In this document: one piece after another, positions 60,744 through 64,000 of the stretch | Numbering within the stretch: position 1 is the first letter of the stretch | Layout of the letters: each line of letters begins with the position of its first letter | NCBI GenBank assembly: GCA_016785225.1 | Contig: JAFBJZ010000357.1 | Location: forward strand, 3,464,501 to 3,528,500 | Direction of reading: 5' to 3' | Origin: Psettodes erumei | Taxonomy: Eukaryota; Chordata; Actinopteri; Pleuronectiformes; Psettodidae | DNA: 64,000 nt | Made by a program: the position numbers and the translations under genes | Notes under the pieces: model-generated | Databases searched by the model: none | What the model saw: only the letters and a program-made list of their open reading frames with translations | Told to the model about the DNA's origin: nothing

Positions 60744-61614
60744 CATGCTTTAGGTCAATGTCTATCCCATAATAAACCCCTCTCTCTCTTTCTCCTGCCC
60801 CCTCCCCTCCCCATTATAACTTTGCTGCCACTGAAACAATAGTATTTACTTCCCAGACCCTCAGAGAATCTCATCCACTGCCAACAGGAAGACCAACACA
60901 CTGACATACACTGACACACACTGACACACACTGACACACACTGACACACATACACACACACACACACACTCACACACACTGACACACACACACACACACA
61001 CACACACACTGACACACACTGGCACATGCAAACACACACAGACACACTGACGCACGCAAACAGACACTGACACACAGACACAGGCACATGCAGACACACA
61101 CAGACACACGTAGGTACAAATAGACACACTGACACACGGAGACACATGCAGACACTGACACACAGACACACACTGACACACTGCTGCACGCTGTGTATTG
61201 ATCTTGTGCCTCTGCTCCCACAATGCATTGTGCTGAGAATGCAGACAAAAGGAGCAGTTCACCTCGCTGACGTGTTTAGAGATGGACGCGATGTTGGTCC
61301 GACCCAAGAGACATGATGTATGGATCTGTTGTTAGCAGCAGTTCTGCTGCGTGTCCGTCAGGTCCACATGGACACATCACCAAACTCACTGATTCTCTGC
61401 TCCAGAGAGAAGACACATCTTCCCTCAGGAAGGAAACCGTCCAAAGGTTAAACAAGAGGAAATTAAAATTTAAAAAAAATCATAATTAATTTCCACATGC
61501 ACTGGAAACTCAAAACTGCTCACTGGCTCGGTAGCTTATAAAAGTCCCTGTGGATTGAGGAAAACAGACGTGTACAATAGTGGACAAAGCAGGATGTGTG
61601 TTTGTCCTGCGAGT

Positions 61615-61656
<42 letters not shown>

Positions 61657-63219
61657 TACAACATGTAAGCAGAAGTCACCTCAGCATTACTGAAGTGCTT
61701 TGCATAGGCTGCCATGCAAATACCTGCTCCTCTAAACAGATGCACAGCCAAGTTATCACACACACATCCCCCCACACACACACACACACCAACTGACGTC
61801 AAACACAACATTTGCTTGGAAAATTGGACATTTCGTGTCCGGTCCACTGAGCGGACAGGAAATGTCCAGACATAAAAAAATCATTCAGCTTCAGCGTGTG
61901 GCTGCAGGCGTGCGGGCCCAATGTCAGAGCATTGATCTGTGATTGGTTTAAAAAAAAAAAAAAAAGAGCTTGTGGTTCAAACAGAAACACAAAGGACGAC
62001 ATCATTCTTTACAGTGTACACACACAGGGTTGAGCTGCATCATGCGACTGTAAGGATAAAGCCCCCTCTCAGGCTGTGACAGACAGCAACAGGTTGACTC
62101 TCTAACCCCCCGCTGTCATATGCCCCCCCCCATCCGCTGAGGTCAAGCACAAGAGCGTGTGTGCGAATGTCACACTTCAGATGGTTTTCCTTTTATTGAA
62201 TCTTCTCCTCTTTCTCCCTGCATTACTCTCTGTCCAGGTTTCAGAAGCACGTCCACACGTACCGAATCCTCCCGGATGACGAAGGATTTCTGGCCGTACA
62301 GGTACAGCGGAGACATGCGCGCACGCACGCACACGCACATGCAAACACAAACGCAAACACGGCCCTCTGACGTCAAGTGCGCGTGCGCCGCAAAGACTGC
62401 GTTTGCTTCAGTAGCAGCTGGCATGCAGAGATGCTTTTGTTGGCTCGGCGCTCACACACACACACACACACACGCCAACAGCAGCCTCTTTGTGCCTTGT
62501 GCCCGACAGCTGTGAAGTCCTCACCAGCCCCAGCCACACACAAACACACACACACACGCACACACGACTGCACGGCCCTTCAGACTGTCTGTGTGGCCAC
62601 ATTACAGACATCTGTCTCAGTTTTAAATGATTTTTTAGGTTGCTAGCTGCGACACCGGGGCAAGTCGTGAGTCTATTTTGTTTCCCGGCGCTGAATTTGT
62701 TCGCAGGCAGCATTTACTAAAACACTTCTTCCTGGTGTGAAATCTATTTAGATGAGCGCGGCGTGTTTGCTTACACAACATTACGTGTGGAATGTGAGGA
62801 CCAGGAGCGTGGATGTAGTTGTTACGCTCAGGGCGCGTTAAACGTCGTTTTCCTCCTCTCCCTCCGTCTCTGGGTGTACCCCGCCCTGCTCTCTCTCTCT
62901 CTCTCAGACCTCTCAGGGCGTGCAGCCCAAGCGGTTCAAGACGTTACCGGAGCTGGTGTCGCTGTACCTGCAGCCCAGCCAGGGCCTGGTCACCACCCTG
63001 CTGTACCCTGTGGACAGGGAGGAAACGGCCGTCAGCGACGACAGAGACTACTCGGGTATCTACGGCGCCTACGCCGGCACGGTCGCGGCGGCGTCCCTCC
63101 GTTTCAGGTGCTAACTCTCCTTTTCTGCGTTCGGTAGATGGGGAGGACGAGAAGCCCCCCCTCCCCCCTCGCTCTGCCTCCACCTCCACCCCCCCAGGAC
63201 CGGACACGCCCACAGACAG
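57028..63219 (+). CDS. inppl1: SHIP2, inositol polyphosphate 5-phosphatase-like 1, N-terminal exons (runs off the window)
   Basis: Four coding exons, 57028-57218, 62238-62301, 62908-63055 and 63138-63219, join in phase. They encode a Gly-run start, the SH2 domain (WYHRDLSRAAAEELL, the phosphotyrosine-binding FLVRDSES, ALCVL, QKHVHTYRILPDDEGFLAVQ, RFKTLPELVSLYLQPSQGLV) and the beginning of the linker (DGEDEKPPLPPRSASTS), which matches SHIP2 closely. SHIP2 removes the 5-phosphate from PI(3,4,5)P3 and modulates insulin/EGF signalling and actin. The phosphatase, proline-rich and SAM regions lie beyond the window. Intron 1 is 5 kb and rich in microsatellites. Fish often carry two inppl1 copies; which one this is cannot be told. 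Confidence 0.96.
57219..62237 (+). other. inppl1: inppl1 intron 1, microsatellite-rich
   Basis: Contains (GA)n at 57587-57620, (TG)n at 58237-58254, (GAT)n at 60157-60185, (TG)n at 60506-60580, (CA)n at 60685-60742, and (AC)n at 61616-61653. No other gene is supported; the long frames over these tracts are repeat artefacts (Cys-Val or Thr-His repeats). Confidence 0.7.
60898..61186. repeat. inppl1: Minisatellite, 10-bp unit CTGACACACA with variants
   Basis: Four to five perfect tandem units at 60899-60950 are followed by (CA)n and further irregular CTGACACACA/CAGACACA units over almost 300 bp. It sits in inppl1 intron 1. Confidence 0.85.
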
Positions 63220-64000
63220 GTACAGCGCGCGTCGAATTCGCACAGGTGACGTGTAATTGCACCGCATCAAAACAGGAACTGCCCACGGGGCTTCTCCGCC
63301 ATGTTGTGCTCGCCAGCAACTATGTTTGGAACACACGAGCGCACAACTGCGACACACAGGAAGGATGCCGTATCAGGGTGAACGTCATTATGACAACAAC
63401 AGTAAGCAGACGTATCGCTGATGATACTTCCTAAGGTTCCTTTGCACAGCACATTAATATCAAAGCTGACAAACACTCTCCCACACACAGGCTCATTAGC
63501 AGACACACACACACACACACACATAAATGTCCTCTGTTGTTCCTGCGTGCCCCCCTCCGTCTGCCTACTGTAAAAGGAAAGCCACATCCTGTTTAAAACC
63601 ACATTGCTCACAGATGATCCAAGGGTTGACTGAGAAGGGGGGAGCTCTCGCTTGTGTGCACGCAGATGTGTGTGTTGTGTGTGTGTGTGTGTGTGTGTGT
63701 GTTGTTCAGATATGTTTAGATCAATAAACAAAGGTCAGACTACTGTGTTAGGATTGGGTAAATGTATTGGTTGTTCGAATTCTTCTCTTAACGGGTGAAA
63801 AGTTCCTGTTTTTTTTTTTTTTTTTTCCAGCAGGCACCAGACTGCCTCACAGGATTCCTGCAGTTTGCAGACTTTGCACGTTAAAAATGAGGCTCAGAGC
63901 AGGAAAATGAATTTAGGCGACCGCGTGGACCATAAAGAGGGGGCCGCGAACGCAGAGATTTTACAATGCAAATGCTGAAGTTTTAGCTTGAAGAGGTTAA
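63220..64000 (+). other. inppl1: inppl1 intron 4 (window end)
   Basis: Includes (CA)n at 63503-63522, (GT)n at 63668-63702 and a T18 run near 63810. A TTTTCCAG acceptor-like site at 63823-63830 follows the T run, but I could not recognise a SHIP2 exon after it. Confidence 0.5.

Noticed and set aside
60898..61190. Regularly repeated units resembling a CRISPR array
   Set aside because: Units are 10 bp, contiguous and low-complexity, without unique spacers, in a vertebrate intron.
60264..61307. Long open frames reading Val-Cys or Thr-His repeats
   Set aside because: Pure translations of (TG)n/(CA)n tracts in an intron; no protein family.
63823..63900. Possible fifth inppl1 exon after a T-run and CAG
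   Set aside because: The acceptor-like site is good but the following translation does not resemble SHIP2 and meets stops quickly in the expected phase.

Overview
The window is nuclear genomic DNA from a vertebrate, almost certainly a teleost fish. The evidence is multi-exon genes with GT/AG introns, fish-type FISNA-NACHT architecture, many (CA)n/(TG)n microsatellites, and hAT and non-LTR fragments. Gene identities come from reading exon translations and joining them in phase. No database search was run.

Left part (1-10,100) is rearranged and repeat-rich. It opens with the last exons of a glutamate carboxypeptidase II-family gene (naalad2/folh1), whose final exon runs straight into a hAT-like element. 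On the far side of that element lie two orphan ArfGAP exons on the opposite strand. Next comes a mosaic, about 5.5 kb long, of LINE pieces, hAT pieces and several partial copies of a gene family I do not recognise. The longest copy (7037-9244, minus) is intronless and carries about five frame breaks. A second partial copy of the same hAT sequence follows at about 9763-10115.

Middle part (11,350-31,150) holds two minus-strand genes. One is a 12-exon NLR (778 aa; acidic N-terminus, death-fold-like segment, FISNA, NACHT, winged helix, HD2) with no leucine-rich repeats and with key ATP-binding residues missing. The other is numa1 (22 coding exons, 2,208 aa), whose central coiled coil sits in one 3.8-kb exon containing a recent tandem duplication.

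Right part (32,100-64,000) carries lrrc51 (+), lamtor1 (-), a secreted frizzled-related gene (+), tomt (+), anapc15 (-), a folate receptor (+) and the first four coding exons of inppl1 (+, running off the end). The set numa1, lrrc51/tomt, lamtor1, anapc15, folr, inppl1 matches the conserved block on human 11q13.4. In this fish the two halves of human LRTOMT are separate genes with lamtor1 and the sFRP gene between them.

The genes do not form one pathway. NuMA and ANAPC15 act in mitosis, LAMTOR1 in mTORC1 signalling at lysosomes, TOMT in hair-cell mechanotransduction, FOLR in folate uptake, INPPL1 in phosphoinositide signalling, the sFRP in extracellular Wnt/BMP regulation and the NLR in innate immunity. 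The observations most worth checking are the pseudo-NTPase NLR, the hAT-flanked double gene truncation, the frame-broken orphan family, the numa1 coiled-coil duplication, and the frame switch in the sFRP netrin domain.
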